A stretch of DNA of 64,000 nucleotides from Methanoculleus frigidifontis (GTDB lineage: Archaea; Halobacteriota; Methanomicrobia; Methanomicrobiales; Methanoculleaceae): assembly GCF_030464345.1 (NCBI RefSeq), contig NZ_VCYH01000001.1:124001-188000 (forward strand). The letters are read 5' to 3'. Below the pieces are notes generated by a model, which was not told the origin of the DNA, made no database searches, and was given only the letters and a program-made list of their open reading frames with translations. Positions 7,984-16,963 of the stretch are shown here, in pieces. Made by a program: the position numbers and the translations under genes. How positions within the stretch are numbered: the first letter of the stretch is position 1; every line of letters begins with the position of its first letter.

Positions 7984-10900
7984 TCATGCCTGATCATCCA
8001 GCCTGGTTCCTTCGTTGAGCGCGACCGCCCGGGAGAAGCAGTCGGCGGCGTCGCGGTATCGTCCGAGGCGGTCAAAGACCCTGCCCTTCCGGTACCACGC
8101 CTGCGCGTGGTCCGGGTTTGCCGCGATCACCCGGTCGAAGCAGGCCAGCGCCGCCTCGTTCTCGCCGAGATGGGAGAGTGCGATCCCCTTGTTGAAGACG
8201 ATGTTGGCGTCGTCGGTGCCGAGGACTGCGGCGCGGTCGAACGCCGCAACCGCATCGGCGTATCTCCCGAGTGTATCAAGGAGCATGCCCTGTGCGTTCC
8301 AGACGACGGCGTTCTGCGGGTCGATCTCAAGCGCCGTTTCGTAACTCTTCAGGGCGTCGTCGAACCTCCCGTTCTTCTCCAACACCATCCCGCGCATAAA
8401 GAGAGCAGCCGCGTTCTCGGGCTGGAGGACGATGATCTTGTCGATCGGCTTGATTGCGTCGGCGTATCGGCCGAGGCGGATAAGCGCGGTGCTCTTGGCA
8501 TAGAGCGTGTCGATGTTCGTTGGTTCCTCTTCGAGGATGGCGGTGTACTCGGCAAGCGCCTCCTGGTACTTGCCCGCCTTCTCGCGTGCATCTGCAAGGG
8601 CGCGGCGTGTCGCGAGGTCCCCGGGATCGGCGGTGAGCACTTTCTCATAGCAGGCCTCGGCATCCGCGTATCGACCCAGCCAGACAGAGATCTCACCCCG
8701 CTGCTGCCATGCTGCCCGGTCACCGGCGTTCAGCTCGATGATGCTGTCCGAGCATTCGAGTGCGTCGTCGCAGCGCCCCATATGCACCAGCGCGCTCGCC
8801 AGAACGTGCCAGGCCTCCAGATTTTTATCGTCCTCCTGCAGCACCTGGGCATAGGACTTGATCGCGTCGGAGTACTTCCCGACCTTCTCCAGCACCTTCC
8901 CGAGCGCCATCCGTGCGTTCAGGTCGCCCGGAGCCTGTTCCAGGTACTGTTCAAATCCGGCGGCAGCTTCCTCATGTTTTCCAAGGTGTTCGAGCGACGA
9001 CGCCCTGGTCTTCCGTGCGGCCGCGTTCGCGGGGTCGGCAGCCAGTACACGGTCGCAGCACGCGACCGCACGCTGGTACATGCCCAGGTGGAAGAGAGCA
9101 TTTGAGAGCGCGAACTGTGCGCCGACATCGTCCGGCTTCTCCTGTACGATCCGTTCGAACGACTCTGCGGCACGGGCGTAGTCGCCCAGGTGCAGCATCG
9201 ATTGTCCGCGGTGCAGCCAGGCGAAGAGGTTGCCGGGTTCTGTTTCGGTAACCTTCTCAAAGCATTCGGCAGCTTCATCGAACCGGCCGAGCGTGGTGAG
9301 CACCATGCCCGTGTTCAGGAGGAACCCCGAGTCTGCCGGGGCAGCCTCGAGGAGCCGGCGGTAACAGTCGAGCGCACGTTCGAATTTGCCCTGTTCCTCA
9401 CATATCCTGGCCTTCCGGAGAAGCATTCCCGTATCGTCGTCATCGACCTGCAACACCCGCTCGATGCAGGTGAGTGCGTCGCCGTACCGACCGAGGCGTT
9501 CGAGGGCGGAGGCCTGCTCCTGCAGGCTGCCGAGGTCGTCGGGGCTCCTCTCCAGCACTTCTTCGAAGCACTGAAGGGCTTCAGCATAGCGTCCCAGCAG
9601 GAGGAGAGCCTTGCCCTTGCTCTTCAGAACTGCACCGTCGCCCGGATTGATCCGCAGCAGCGCATCGAAGGTCTCGATGGCATCGCGGTACCGGGAGCGG
9701 TGCATCAGTGCCGACCCGCGCTCCTGCAGTGCGATGACGTTCTCGGCGTCCTCCTGCAGGACGAGGTCGAGGCAGCCGAGCGCCTCGTCGTACCGGCCGA
9801 GGTTCATCAATGCATCGGCCTGCATGGCACGGGCGACTGCGTTCTGCGGCTCCGCATCAAGGACTGCTGCGAAGGCTTCGTCCGCCGCGTCGTACCGCCC
9901 CAGATGGAGGAGGGCTATGCCGCTGTCGAGCTGTGCACGGGTGTTCTCCGGTTCGGCATCGAGGACACGGGCAAAACTCTCCTGCGCCTCGTCGTACCGG
10001 CCGAGGTTGAGGAGCGCAACGCCGCGGTGGTAGAGCATGGTCGTGTTCCTGATATCGAACCGGGACGGTTTTGACCGGGGGGCGGCCGACTCGTCGCGCT
10101 CAAAGAGGCTCAGGTCGCCGCCGTTGCCGATCCAGCGCATGCTGCTGTCCGTCTTCTCCGCCACCCTGTCGAACGACTCTACCGCCTCTGCGTACTCTCC
10201 GAGCTGGAAGAGGGAGATGCCCCGGTTGTACCAGACGTGGTGCAGGTTCTGGTCGTGCTTGAGCACCTGATCAAAGGCCTTCACCGCACGGTCGTACTGG
10301 CCGAGGGTATCGTAGACGAGCCCCATCGTGTAGCGGACAAGCACCTGATCCGGGTCGAGCAGGGCAACTTTATCAAAACAGGCGGCGGCCTCCTTGTAGT
10401 CTCCTGCCCTGAGGAGATCGACGCCGCGCTGGTACCAGGCCGGCACGTCTTCAGGATCGACGGTATGTATCTTCTCGTAACACTGAGCTGCATCCCGGAA
10501 CCGGCCCGCACCCTCCAGTGATCGTGCCTTCAGAAACAGGGCGTGCAGATTCCCGGAATTCTCCTTCAGCACCGCATCGCAGCAGGCAACTGCATCGTCG
10601 TACGCACCGAGGCGCTCAAGAGCGGCTCCTCTGCGGAGGACGGAATCGGTGTCGTCCGGGTTCGCCCGGACGAGCCGGTCGTATGCGGCTGCTGCTTCTC
10701 TGTAATCCCCTGCCTGCTCAAGCAGCAGTGCGAGGCGACGGCGGGCTCCGGTATCATCCGGATCAGCGTCGAGCGCCTTCTCAAATGCTTCGGCCGCTTC
10801 TCTGCGCCGGCCGAGCCGTTCGAGCAGATCCCCCCGCAGGTACCATGCCGCCGTATCTGAGGGTTCGCGCTCGACCACGCGGCCGATGGCATCAGCAGCC

Positions 10901-11199
10901 TCTGCATAGTTGCCGACCCTGCTCTGGACGTGCGCAAGTGTCCGGAGCGCCCCTGTGTCCTCCGGGTTCTTCTCAATTGCATTTTCGAGGCACTTTGCAG
11001 CATCTTCGTATCGACCAAGGCAGGAGAGCGCCCATCCGAGAGAGTGCCATACGGCAGCGTTCTCGGGATCGAGTTTGAGGGCTTTCTCATAGCTTTTTGC
11101 TGCTTCAGAATAGTTGCCGGCCTCGAGCTGGGTGTTTCCTTTATGGATCCATGGGTTCGGGTTCTTTCCCTGCCCCAGAATGTTTCCGAAGATATCCAT
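7984..11199 (-). CDS. Giant tetratricopeptide-repeat protein
   Basis: This 1071-residue protein is built almost entirely from tandem 34-residue TPR units, roughly 30 by length. They repeat a core like LGRYDEALxCFDxVLExDPxN. A non-TPR insertion lies around residues 350-388 (near RWIGNGGDLSLFERDESA), where the superhelix is interrupted. There is no signal peptide, transmembrane helix or enzymatic domain, so it is probably a cytoplasmic scaffold. The ATG at 11199 is about 30 bases downstream of the expected start from a TATA-like GGTATTAAGG around 11250-11260 on the minus strand. The FKBP lipoprotein gene follows after 15 bases. Binding partners are unknown. Confidence 0.88.
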   Translation of the reverse strand: MDIFGNILGQGKNPNPWIHKGNTQLEAGNYSEAAKSYEKALKLDPENAAVWHSLGWALSCLGRYEDAAKCLENAIEKNPEDTGALRTLAHVQSRVGNYAEAADAIGRVVEREPSDTAAWYLRGDLLERLGRRREAAEAFEKALDADPDDTGARRRLALLLEQAGDYREAAAAYDRLVRANPDDTDSVLRRGAALERLGAYDDAVACCDAVLKENSGNLHALFLKARSLEGAGRFRDAAQCYEKIHTVDPEDVPAWYQRGVDLLRAGDYKEAAACFDKVALLDPDQVLVRYTMGLVYDTLGQYDRAVKAFDQVLKHDQNLHHVWYNRGISLFQLGEYAEAVESFDRVAEKTDSSMRWIGNGGDLSLFERDESAAPRSKPSRFDIRNTTMLYHRGVALLNLGRYDEAQESFARVLDAEPENTRAQLDSGIALLHLGRYDAADEAFAAVLDAEPQNAVARAMQADALMNLGRYDEALGCLDLVLQEDAENVIALQERGSALMHRSRYRDAIETFDALLRINPGDGAVLKSKGKALLLLGRYAEALQCFEEVLERSPDDLGSLQEQASALERLGRYGDALTCIERVLQVDDDDTGMLLRKARICEEQGKFERALDCYRRLLEAAPADSGFLLNTGMVLTTLGRFDEAAECFEKVTETEPGNLFAWLHRGQSMLHLGDYARAAESFERIVQEKPDDVGAQFALSNALFHLGMYQRAVACCDRVLAADPANAAARKTRASSLEHLGKHEEAAAGFEQYLEQAPGDLNARMALGKVLEKVGKYSDAIKSYAQVLQEDDKNLEAWHVLASALVHMGRCDDALECSDSIIELNAGDRAAWQQRGEISVWLGRYADAEACYEKVLTADPGDLATRRALADAREKAGKYQEALAEYTAILEEEPTNIDTLYAKSTALIRLGRYADAIKPIDKIIVLQPENAAALFMRGMVLEKNGRFDDALKSYETALEIDPQNAVVWNAQGMLLDTLGRYADAVAAFDRAAVLGTDDANIVFNKGIALSHLGENEAALACFDRVIAANPDHAQAWYRKGRVFDRLGRYRDAADCFSRAVALNEGTRLDDQA

Positions 11200-11456
11200 A
11201 TGCTCTGCTAACCCCTGACCGTTTGCTAGTACTTGGGTACACCTGCATCCTTAATACCTCTGTGGATTGTCTGACAGCGCGGCCGGGAGAGTACGGACGC
11301 ATGCGATCTTCTCCGGGCGGCGGGTCTGAATGAAGAGGCGATCGGAGTGCTTCCGCCCTTCAGCGGTATGCAATATATCCGGCATCGCCGGGCGGCACGG
11401 AGGTGTTTTCAGCAGCACAAATCCGGCGCGGTTGTGGGCTCCGGCAGAGAATAGAA

Positions 11457-11490
11457 CGGCCGGGGAGGGGAATGATTCCTCTCCGGGCCG
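11457..11490 (-). terminator. Hairpin downstream of the double rubredoxin gene
   Basis: An inverted repeat (CGGCCGGGGAGGGGAA, TGA loop, TTCCTCTCCGGGCCG, with small bulges) lies directly after the stop codon of the rubredoxin gene. The stem is strong and GC-rich. A T-tract, the usual archaeal termination signal, is not obvious, so it could instead stabilise the 3' end. Confidence 0.45.
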
Positions 11491-11492
11491 GT

Positions 11493-11879
11493 TCAGAGAT
11501 CGAGGATCGGTTCGAACTGCGCTTTGCGAACCGGTCCGTAGAACTCGGTGATCCGCGGGTCTATGCCGCAGACCGGGCAGCTGTAGTCCTCGGGCAGGTC
11601 TTCGAAGGCTGTACCCGCAGGGATTCCGCGCTTGGGCTCTCCCCGTTTCTGGTCATAGACGTAGCCGCAGACCTTGCAGACGTATCGGGTCGGTTCCCAG
11701 GGTACAAAGCCCCACTTTCCGACAGGCCCTTTCCCTGTCGCGCCGCAGACCGGGCAGACGTAATCGTCGGGCAGGTCTTCGAAGGCTGTGCCCTCCGGAA
11801 TACCGCGGTGCGGTTCGCCCCGCAGGGGCGAATAGATATAGTTGCAGACTCTGCAGCGATACCGCTTCACTTTCTCCAT
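11493..11879 (-). CDS. Tandem double rubredoxin
   Basis: This 128-residue protein contains two rubredoxin domains. Each has the CxxC...CPxCG pair that binds one iron: [10 protein letters not shown] with YVCPVCG, and [10 protein letters not shown] with YSCPVCG. The halves are nearly the same, including a shared [15 protein letters not shown] segment, which indicates internal duplication. Two-iron rubredoxins pass single electrons to oxidoreductases such as superoxide or peroxide reductases. The start at 11879 is supported by GAGGGATATACA just upstream. Translation from earlier starts would run into the upstream intergenic region and kinase gene. The REC-PAS kinase gene is 115 bases upstream on the same strand. 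Confidence 0.88.
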   Translation of the reverse strand: MEKVKRYRCRVCNYIYSPLRGEPHRGIPEGTAFEDLPDDYVCPVCGATGKGPVGKWGFVPWEPTRYVCKVCGYVYDQKRGEPKRGIPAGTAFEDLPEDYSCPVCGIDPRITEFYGPVRKAQFEPILDL

Positions 11880-11994
11880 TGTATATCCCTCGGAGTGGAT
11901 GCGTGACCCTTGCCTTCCTGCCTGATAATGGTTGCCCCTGCCGGCATGGAACGGGGAAGACTTCATTGCGAAGGGGGTGGTTGCTCTCCGGTGT

Positions 11995-14295
11995 TTACGG
12001 AGATCCGGCGTGGTCGCGTTCTGCCGGAGAGGTCGCCTTTCCGGGGCTGTGCATCCCGGCGTGCCGGTACGAACCGTTCGGAACGTACATCTCAAACCGT
12101 GCCCCTGCACCGGGCGTGCCGGTCTCTTTGATGAAGAGATCCGTTATGGAGAGGATCTCGCGTGCCAGGAACAGGCCATATCCTGTGTTATTCCCAAAAC
12201 CCCGTTTGAAAATGCTGTCTTTTTTGTCCGCAGGCAGGCCGTTCCCGTCGTCCTCGCAGATGATCGTCAGGCCGTCGTCGTCGATCCGGGTGTACACCCG
12301 GATCCTGCTGACCTGATCCCCGTGCCTGAGAGCGTTATCGAGGAGGTTATAGAATACCTTTTCAAGGAGCGGATCGGCAAATATCTCGAGGTCATCAAGC
12401 CTGATGGAGACCTGCACCCGGCCTGCATCGAGCGATGCCAGCGCACACTCGAAGGTCTCCTGAAGATTCTGCCAGGTCGGGAACTGAACGCCGATATCCT
12501 GGTAATCGGTCGTGAAGGCGATCTGCCGGTGTATGGTCTTTGCAGCCCCTTCCATCTTCGTGATATAGTCAAGCAGGAGCGGATCGGTGGAATGCTCCCG
12601 GGAAATATCCAGATAGCCGAGCAGGATGGTGAGCTGGTTGTGAACGTCATGCCTTGTGACACTGTTTAAGAGGTTGAGCTTCCGGTTGATCTGCCGGAGC
12701 ACCTCTTCCGCTCTCTTTCTCTCGGTGATGTCGATCACCGTCGAGACCACTGCGTCGACCTGGCCGTCCTGCCCGTAGATCGGGTTCAGCTCGTAGACCT
12801 GCTCCGTATCGCCGGTGATGGCCGGGACGGTATACTCTCCCTGGAGGTGGCATCCGGTTGCAAAGACGGTCCGGAGTTGCCGTTCGATCGGCTCCATGAT
12901 CTCGGGCGGCATTCCGAGGTCATGCCACGTCTTTCCGATCATATCGTCGGGTTTCAGGCCGCGCTCTTCGGCACCCTTCGAGCAGGCGTAGAGATATCGC
13001 AGGTCTCGGTCGTAGACGTAAAACTGGACCGGTGTCACGTCGAAGATCGTGTCGAGAAGGCGTTTCCGCGTCTCTATCTCTGCGATCAACTCTTCCCTCT
13101 CTTTTTCGGCACGCTTCATCTCGGTGATGTCCCGGATTGACTCGATAGCGCCGATGACGGCGCCGTCGCCGTCGTACAGGGGCGTTGCCTTGCCCCAGAG
13201 GATCCGGCCATCCAGTTCCGGCAATGGCTCGGCCGATTCGGCTACCAGCAACCCCGCTTCCTGCCGGATCATCCGGTATCTTCCGAGCCCGTCCTGATCC
13301 GGCAGGAGCACGAGATCGATCAGCATGGGACGCCGTTCTCCGTAGAACGGGAGCGCATATGCATACTCTCCTCTTCCGACGATCTCTGCGGCCGCAACGC
13401 CGGTCATCTCCTCGATGGCTTTGTTCCAGGATATGACCCGCGAGCCGGTGTCGATAGCGAAGGTGGCCTCCGGCAGGTGGTCGATGATGGTAGAGAGACG
13501 CCGCTCCGACTGTATGAGCGCTTCTTCGGCAGTCTTTCGTTTTGTTACGTCCCGTCCGACCGACTGGTACTCGATCAGGCGTCCGGCGGCGTCGAAGATC
13601 GCCCGGTCGTTCCAGTGCTGCCACCGAACCGAGCCATCCGGCATAACGATCCGGTGTTCGATAGAGGAGACGGGATTGTCCGGCGTCAGAGAGGCGAAGT
13701 AGTCGCGGAGGTGGTCACGTTCCTCAGCCGGAACCTCCGGGGCGAACCGGTGCCCCACTATCTCGTCGCACCGCTTCCCGAAGTATCTGCAGTAGGCTTC
13801 GTTGACGAAGAGGATGACCCCGTCGGGGCGGAACCGGGTGATGAGTTCCGTCTGGCTCTCGACGACGGCGCGGTAGCGCTCTTCGCTTGCCTTGAGCGCC
13901 GCCTCCGTCCACCCGCGCCGGGACGCCTTGTGGATCATCTGTTGCAGTTCGGCGAAGATCGAACGGGGATCGCCCCCTTTCTCGAGGTAAAAGTCTGCAC
14001 CGCTGTTGAGCGCTTCGATCGCAACGTTCTCTCTGCCTTTGCCGGTGAAGATGATAAATGGTGTCGTGTCGTCCTGTGACCGGAGCGCCTGCAGAAACGC
14101 GATGCCGCTCATCTCCGGCATGTCGTAATCGGATACGATGACATCGAAGTGCTGTCCCTGCAGACGTTCGAGTGCCTCCCGTGCAGAGGATGCGCACACG
14201 ATTGCGTACTTTCCCCCTCGCTCGAGGAATAGACGGGTAACGTCGAGCAGGGGGGGCTCGTCGTCTACAAGAAGCACTGATATCTGCATGGTCAC
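11995..14295 (-). CDS. Hybrid sensor: receiver domain, three PAS domains and histidine kinase
   Basis: This 766-residue protein starts with a receiver domain (VLLVDDEPP; phospho-acceptor Asp56 in [12 protein letters not shown]; conserved Thr and Lys in FTGKG and LEKGG). Three PAS/PAC segments follow at about residues 130-255, 265-395 and 410-535. A kinase core ends the protein: H-box RHDVHNQL, N-box DNALRHG, G-boxes EDDGNGLP and GYGLFLA. There is no transmembrane helix, so it senses inside the cell. The N-terminal receiver with a C-terminal kinase is a common methanogen layout and suggests a phosphorelay with a kinase encoded elsewhere. No output gene is adjacent. Confidence 0.9.
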   Translation of the reverse strand: MTMQISVLLVDDEPPLLDVTRLFLERGGKYAIVCASSAREALERLQGQHFDVIVSDYDMPEMSGIAFLQALRSQDDTTPFIIFTGKGRENVAIEALNSGADFYLEKGGDPRSIFAELQQMIHKASRRGWTEAALKASEERYRAVVESQTELITRFRPDGVILFVNEAYCRYFGKRCDEIVGHRFAPEVPAEERDHLRDYFASLTPDNPVSSIEHRIVMPDGSVRWQHWNDRAIFDAAGRLIEYQSVGRDVTKRKTAEEALIQSERRLSTIIDHLPEATFAIDTGSRVISWNKAIEEMTGVAAAEIVGRGEYAYALPFYGERRPMLIDLVLLPDQDGLGRYRMIRQEAGLLVAESAEPLPELDGRILWGKATPLYDGDGAVIGAIESIRDITEMKRAEKEREELIAEIETRKRLLDTIFDVTPVQFYVYDRDLRYLYACSKGAEERGLKPDDMIGKTWHDLGMPPEIMEPIERQLRTVFATGCHLQGEYTVPAITGDTEQVYELNPIYGQDGQVDAVVSTVIDITERKRAEEVLRQINRKLNLLNSVTRHDVHNQLTILLGYLDISREHSTDPLLLDYITKMEGAAKTIHRQIAFTTDYQDIGVQFPTWQNLQETFECALASLDAGRVQVSIRLDDLEIFADPLLEKVFYNLLDNALRHGDQVSRIRVYTRIDDDGLTIICEDDGNGLPADKKDSIFKRGFGNNTGYGLFLAREILSITDLFIKETGTPGAGARFEMYVPNGSYRHAGMHSPGKATSPAERDHAGSP

Positions 14296-14399
14296 TCCGG
14301 GCGTCTCTTCCGGGCAGAAGAGTTCCTGATCCCTTCTCTCTGCTCAGACGGCAGTGCCTGTCCGGGTATTCTACCAACCGCATGCAGGAAAATAGCAAC

Positions 14400-14699
14400 C
14401 GGAATTTTCATCGTACGCTACTCTTTATAGTGTCGGTTTTGAGTTATTAAGTAGTTATTGCTTATCTCGGAAACAAAGGGAAATTTTCCCTTTTTATTGC
14501 AATTACCGGTCAAATCCGCACGATGCCGAGCAGCCCTCTCCGGCTTGGGCGGGGAGGCTTCCTCCCCGTGAGACCCTTCCCGTCGGCAGGCCCGGAGGGA
14601 ACGAGTATCGCCGTTGCTGCCGACCCATATGCGGATCAGCGGATGGGTATGTATTAATCGGAGGTTGCCCCATCAAAAGATACGCATAAGGAGATCGTG
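14400..14699. other. Intergenic region with two hairpins and a candidate promoter
   Basis: This gap holds no gene I can support. It starts with an AT-rich stretch (to about 14510). Next come a perfect hairpin at 14550-14568 (CGGGGAGG, CTT, CCTCCCCG) and a longer stem whose arms are GTCGGCAG (14582-14589) and CTGCCGAC (14617-14624). A TATA-like TGTATTAATCG around 14649-14659 fits a start about 25 bases before the ATG at 14700. The hairpins would then lie upstream of the transcript and could be remnants or belong to a transcript from the AT-rich part. Confidence 0.4.
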
Positions 14700-15989
14700 A
14701 TGTTTGAGAGGGTACTGGTTCCGACTGATTTCTCTGATTACTCCCGGAGGACGGTGGAATGCATCGGGCAGATCCCCGGTGTACGGGAGGTGATCCTGTT
14801 GCATGTCGTCGATGAGGATCGTGCGATGACCCGGACGTGGATCTCCGGACATCTCTTTGAAGAGCCGCTGGAATACATCGATCGGGAACTGCAGCGCCAG
14901 AGAGAGTACGTCAGCGGTCTCGGCCTGACGGCGATCCCGGTCATTGATGTCGTAAAAGATGGGGATGTCGCCGAGGCAATCATCTCACGCGCTACAGACG
15001 AGCAGATCCCTCTGATCGTCTGTGGAGCCAGAGGTAAGGGGATCATCCAGGGGTACTTCCTTGGCAGCGTCTCTTCACGCGTCCTCACCCGGAGCAGGGC
15101 GGATATTCTGATCACCCGCTACTGGAATGGCGGTATGGAAGCATGCCGGACGAACATCTTTTCGCGAGTGCTCTGCCCGGTCGATTTCTCCAGACCGTCC
15201 CGGATGGTACTGGACTTTGTCAAAGGAATCGACCGTGCATCGGAGATTATCCTGGTTCATGTCATCAGGAGTGCGGAGACACGGGAGGAGCTGGTGTCTG
15301 CCATCGAGAATTCAGAGGCGCGGCTCCGGGAAATGGCGCTCGGGCTGGAGCGTGACGACCGTGCGGTAAAGATACTTGTCCGGTTTGGAAATCCCGCTCA
15401 GGAGATCACCGACTGCGCCGAGGAAGAAGACGTCTCTCTCATTCTTCTGGCCCGGTATGGGGAGCAGGACTACTTCCGGAACATTCCGCTCGGAAGTACG
15501 GCCGCCGAAGTGGCGAAGCGTGCCCGTCGGCCGGTCTTCGTCAAGTATCCGATCATCTCGCTGACGGTGCAGGCCAGGGAACTGGATGCGGCGGAGTTTT
15601 CGAAGGCCGAGAAGCTCTGGGAGCAGTATCACCAGCAGAAAGCAGACCCGGAGATGGACAGGATATTCGGGGTGTTTCTGGACGGCAACCTCGTCAACGT
15701 TGCGCGATGCCGGCGGCACCCCGACGGTATGGAGGTCGACGGTGTCTTCACACCCGAAGAGTTCCGGGGGCGCGGGTATGCCAGGCGAGCGGTTGCGGCG
15801 CTGGTTGCGGCCTGCGGGGATGCGGTGCTCTACATGCATGCGACGCGTGAACTCGTCTCGTTCTACGGCATATTCGGCTTTGGTCCCATCAGGGAGGATG
15901 AACTGCCGCCCAGCATCCGGGAGCGCTACGTCTTTGCCCTCGGCAACATGGAGGGCTCAAACGTCTGCCCGATGAGGAGGGAGCCCTGA
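14700..15989 (+). CDS. Two universal stress domains fused to a GNAT acetyltransferase
   Basis: This 429-residue protein has two universal stress protein (USP) domains, about residues 1-145 and 150-285, followed by a GNAT N-acetyltransferase domain of about 285-425. The first USP domain has the nucleotide-binding loop pattern (CGARGKGIIQGYFLGSVSS). The second keeps only its later part (RNIPLGSTAAEV). The GNAT domain shows the acetyl-CoA binding motif FRGRGYARRAV. AAGGAG seven bases upstream supports the ATG at 14700, and a GTG directly before it is less likely. The fusion suggests an acetyltransferase controlled by nucleotide or stress state. The substrate is unknown. The gene is convergent with the DnaJ-like gene. 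Confidence 0.83.
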   Translation: MFERVLVPTDFSDYSRRTVECIGQIPGVREVILLHVVDEDRAMTRTWISGHLFEEPLEYIDRELQRQREYVSGLGLTAIPVIDVVKDGDVAEAIISRATDEQIPLIVCGARGKGIIQGYFLGSVSSRVLTRSRADILITRYWNGGMEACRTNIFSRVLCPVDFSRPSRMVLDFVKGIDRASEIILVHVIRSAETREELVSAIENSEARLREMALGLERDDRAVKILVRFGNPAQEITDCAEEEDVSLILLARYGEQDYFRNIPLGSTAAEVAKRARRPVFVKYPIISLTVQARELDAAEFSKAEKLWEQYHQQKADPEMDRIFGVFLDGNLVNVARCRRHPDGMEVDGVFTPEEFRGRGYARRAVAALVAACGDAVLYMHATRELVSFYGIFGFGPIREDELPPSIRERYVFALGNMEGSNVCPMRREP

Positions 15990-15991
15990 AA

Positions 15992-16456
15992 CTATTTTTT
16001 TCGTGCTCCATTGCCCCGGGTGAGGGGTGCGAGGAGCGCTTTGAGCAGAAGAACGAATATCATGAAGAACGCTCCGACGAGGAGCATCACCAGCGCAGCG
16101 ACAGCTATGAGAGTGCCTCCACCACCTGTCCCTGTCCGCGAAAACCCCTTTCCGGGTTTATAATAGTAGGTGTATTGCCGTGACGTTGTCTGCTGGTATC
16201 CAGGGGACTCCCCGTCTCCGGTGTACGCGGTCCGGGCCTGTCCGGTTGCAAGGAGCATGTCGTACTCTGCCCGCTTTGCCGGGTCGGAGAGGGTTTCGTA
16301 CGCCTCCTGTATCTTCAGGAATTTTTCGGCGGCATCTGGTTCGGAGCTCGTATCCGGGTGATACCGTTTCACGAGTCTGCGGTAGGCAGACCGGATCTCC
16401 CGCTCGTCAGCCCCGTGTGTCACCCCGAGCACGGCGTAGTAGTCTTCCACAACCAT
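15992..16456 (-). CDS. J-domain protein with C-terminal membrane anchor
   Basis: This roughly 154-residue protein has an N-terminal J domain (YYAVLGVTHGADEREI; the HPD motif in KRYHPDTS) and a Gly/Tyr/Thr-rich linker. A hydrophobic segment near the C-terminus (LIAVAALVMLLVGAFFMIF) follows, then a basic tail. J domains stimulate Hsp70 ATPase, and this one would recruit DnaK to the membrane. The zinc-finger and substrate domains of true DnaJ are absent. I use the ATG at 16456. Upstream in-frame starts (ATG 16480, TTG 16483) add a basic nine-residue extension and cannot be excluded. Confidence 0.82.
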   Translation of the reverse strand: MVVEDYYAVLGVTHGADEREIRSAYRRLVKRYHPDTSSEPDAAEKFLKIQEAYETLSDPAKRAEYDMLLATGQARTAYTGDGESPGYQQTTSRQYTYYYKPGKGFSRTGTGGGGTLIAVAALVMLLVGAFFMIFVLLLKALLAPLTRGNGARKK

Positions 16457-16522
16457 CTGGCGTCTGCCTCTTTCGGGCATCAATCTTCCGGTCGCCTCTC
16501 CGCTCTCCAGCTCCCGGGGCGG

Positions 16523-16927
16523 TTATTCTGTATCGCCGCAGATGAGCTCGCCGGAATCGCCTTCCACGGTCACTTCGGTGCCGTCCTGCAGGTCGGCGAG
16601 ATCGAGCGGCAGCCGGTCGATCATTGGTATCCCGGCGATGATTGCCCCGACGGCGATGATGGGTTCCGCCTCGACGTTGATGATGGCTGCCGGGGCGGTG
16701 CCGTTCTGCTGCAGCGCGTAGATGATGTACGATCCTACCGTGGAGCCTTTCCCGTAGGGGAACGCCAGTACCCGCCCGGCGACCGTCTTTCCCTCGAGCG
16801 GGTGCCCTTTCTCAACCACGATGCCGGTATCCGGGTTCACGCCGGAGAGGAACGATATCGGTGCGGGACTGACGAGGAGCTCTCCTCTGCCTGACCCCTT
16901 CGCTATGCTTCTTCCCTTCAAGATCAT
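16523..16927 (-). CDS. Aconitase X swivel domain (DUF126), phosphomevalonate dehydratase small subunit
   Basis: This 134-residue protein matches the AcnX small or swivel subunit (DUF126). The conserved core is AFPYGKGSTVGSYIIYAL. Family segments include the LKGRxIAKGxGxGELLVS start and the AIINVEAEPIIAVGAIIAGIP tail. In archaea the AcnX pair forms phosphomevalonate dehydratase of the modified mevalonate pathway for isoprenoid lipids. The large catalytic subunit is not in this window, so the two are split in this genome or the partner lies elsewhere. It is divergent from the PAN gene with a 36-base gap. Confidence 0.82.
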   Translation of the reverse strand: MILKGRSIAKGSGRGELLVSPAPISFLSGVNPDTGIVVEKGHPLEGKTVAGRVLAFPYGKGSTVGSYIIYALQQNGTAPAAIINVEAEPIIAVGAIIAGIPMIDRLPLDLADLQDGTEVTVEGDSGELICGDTE

Positions 16928-16963
16928 ACGACCACACTAATAAGAGGTTAGAGAGCCAACTAT

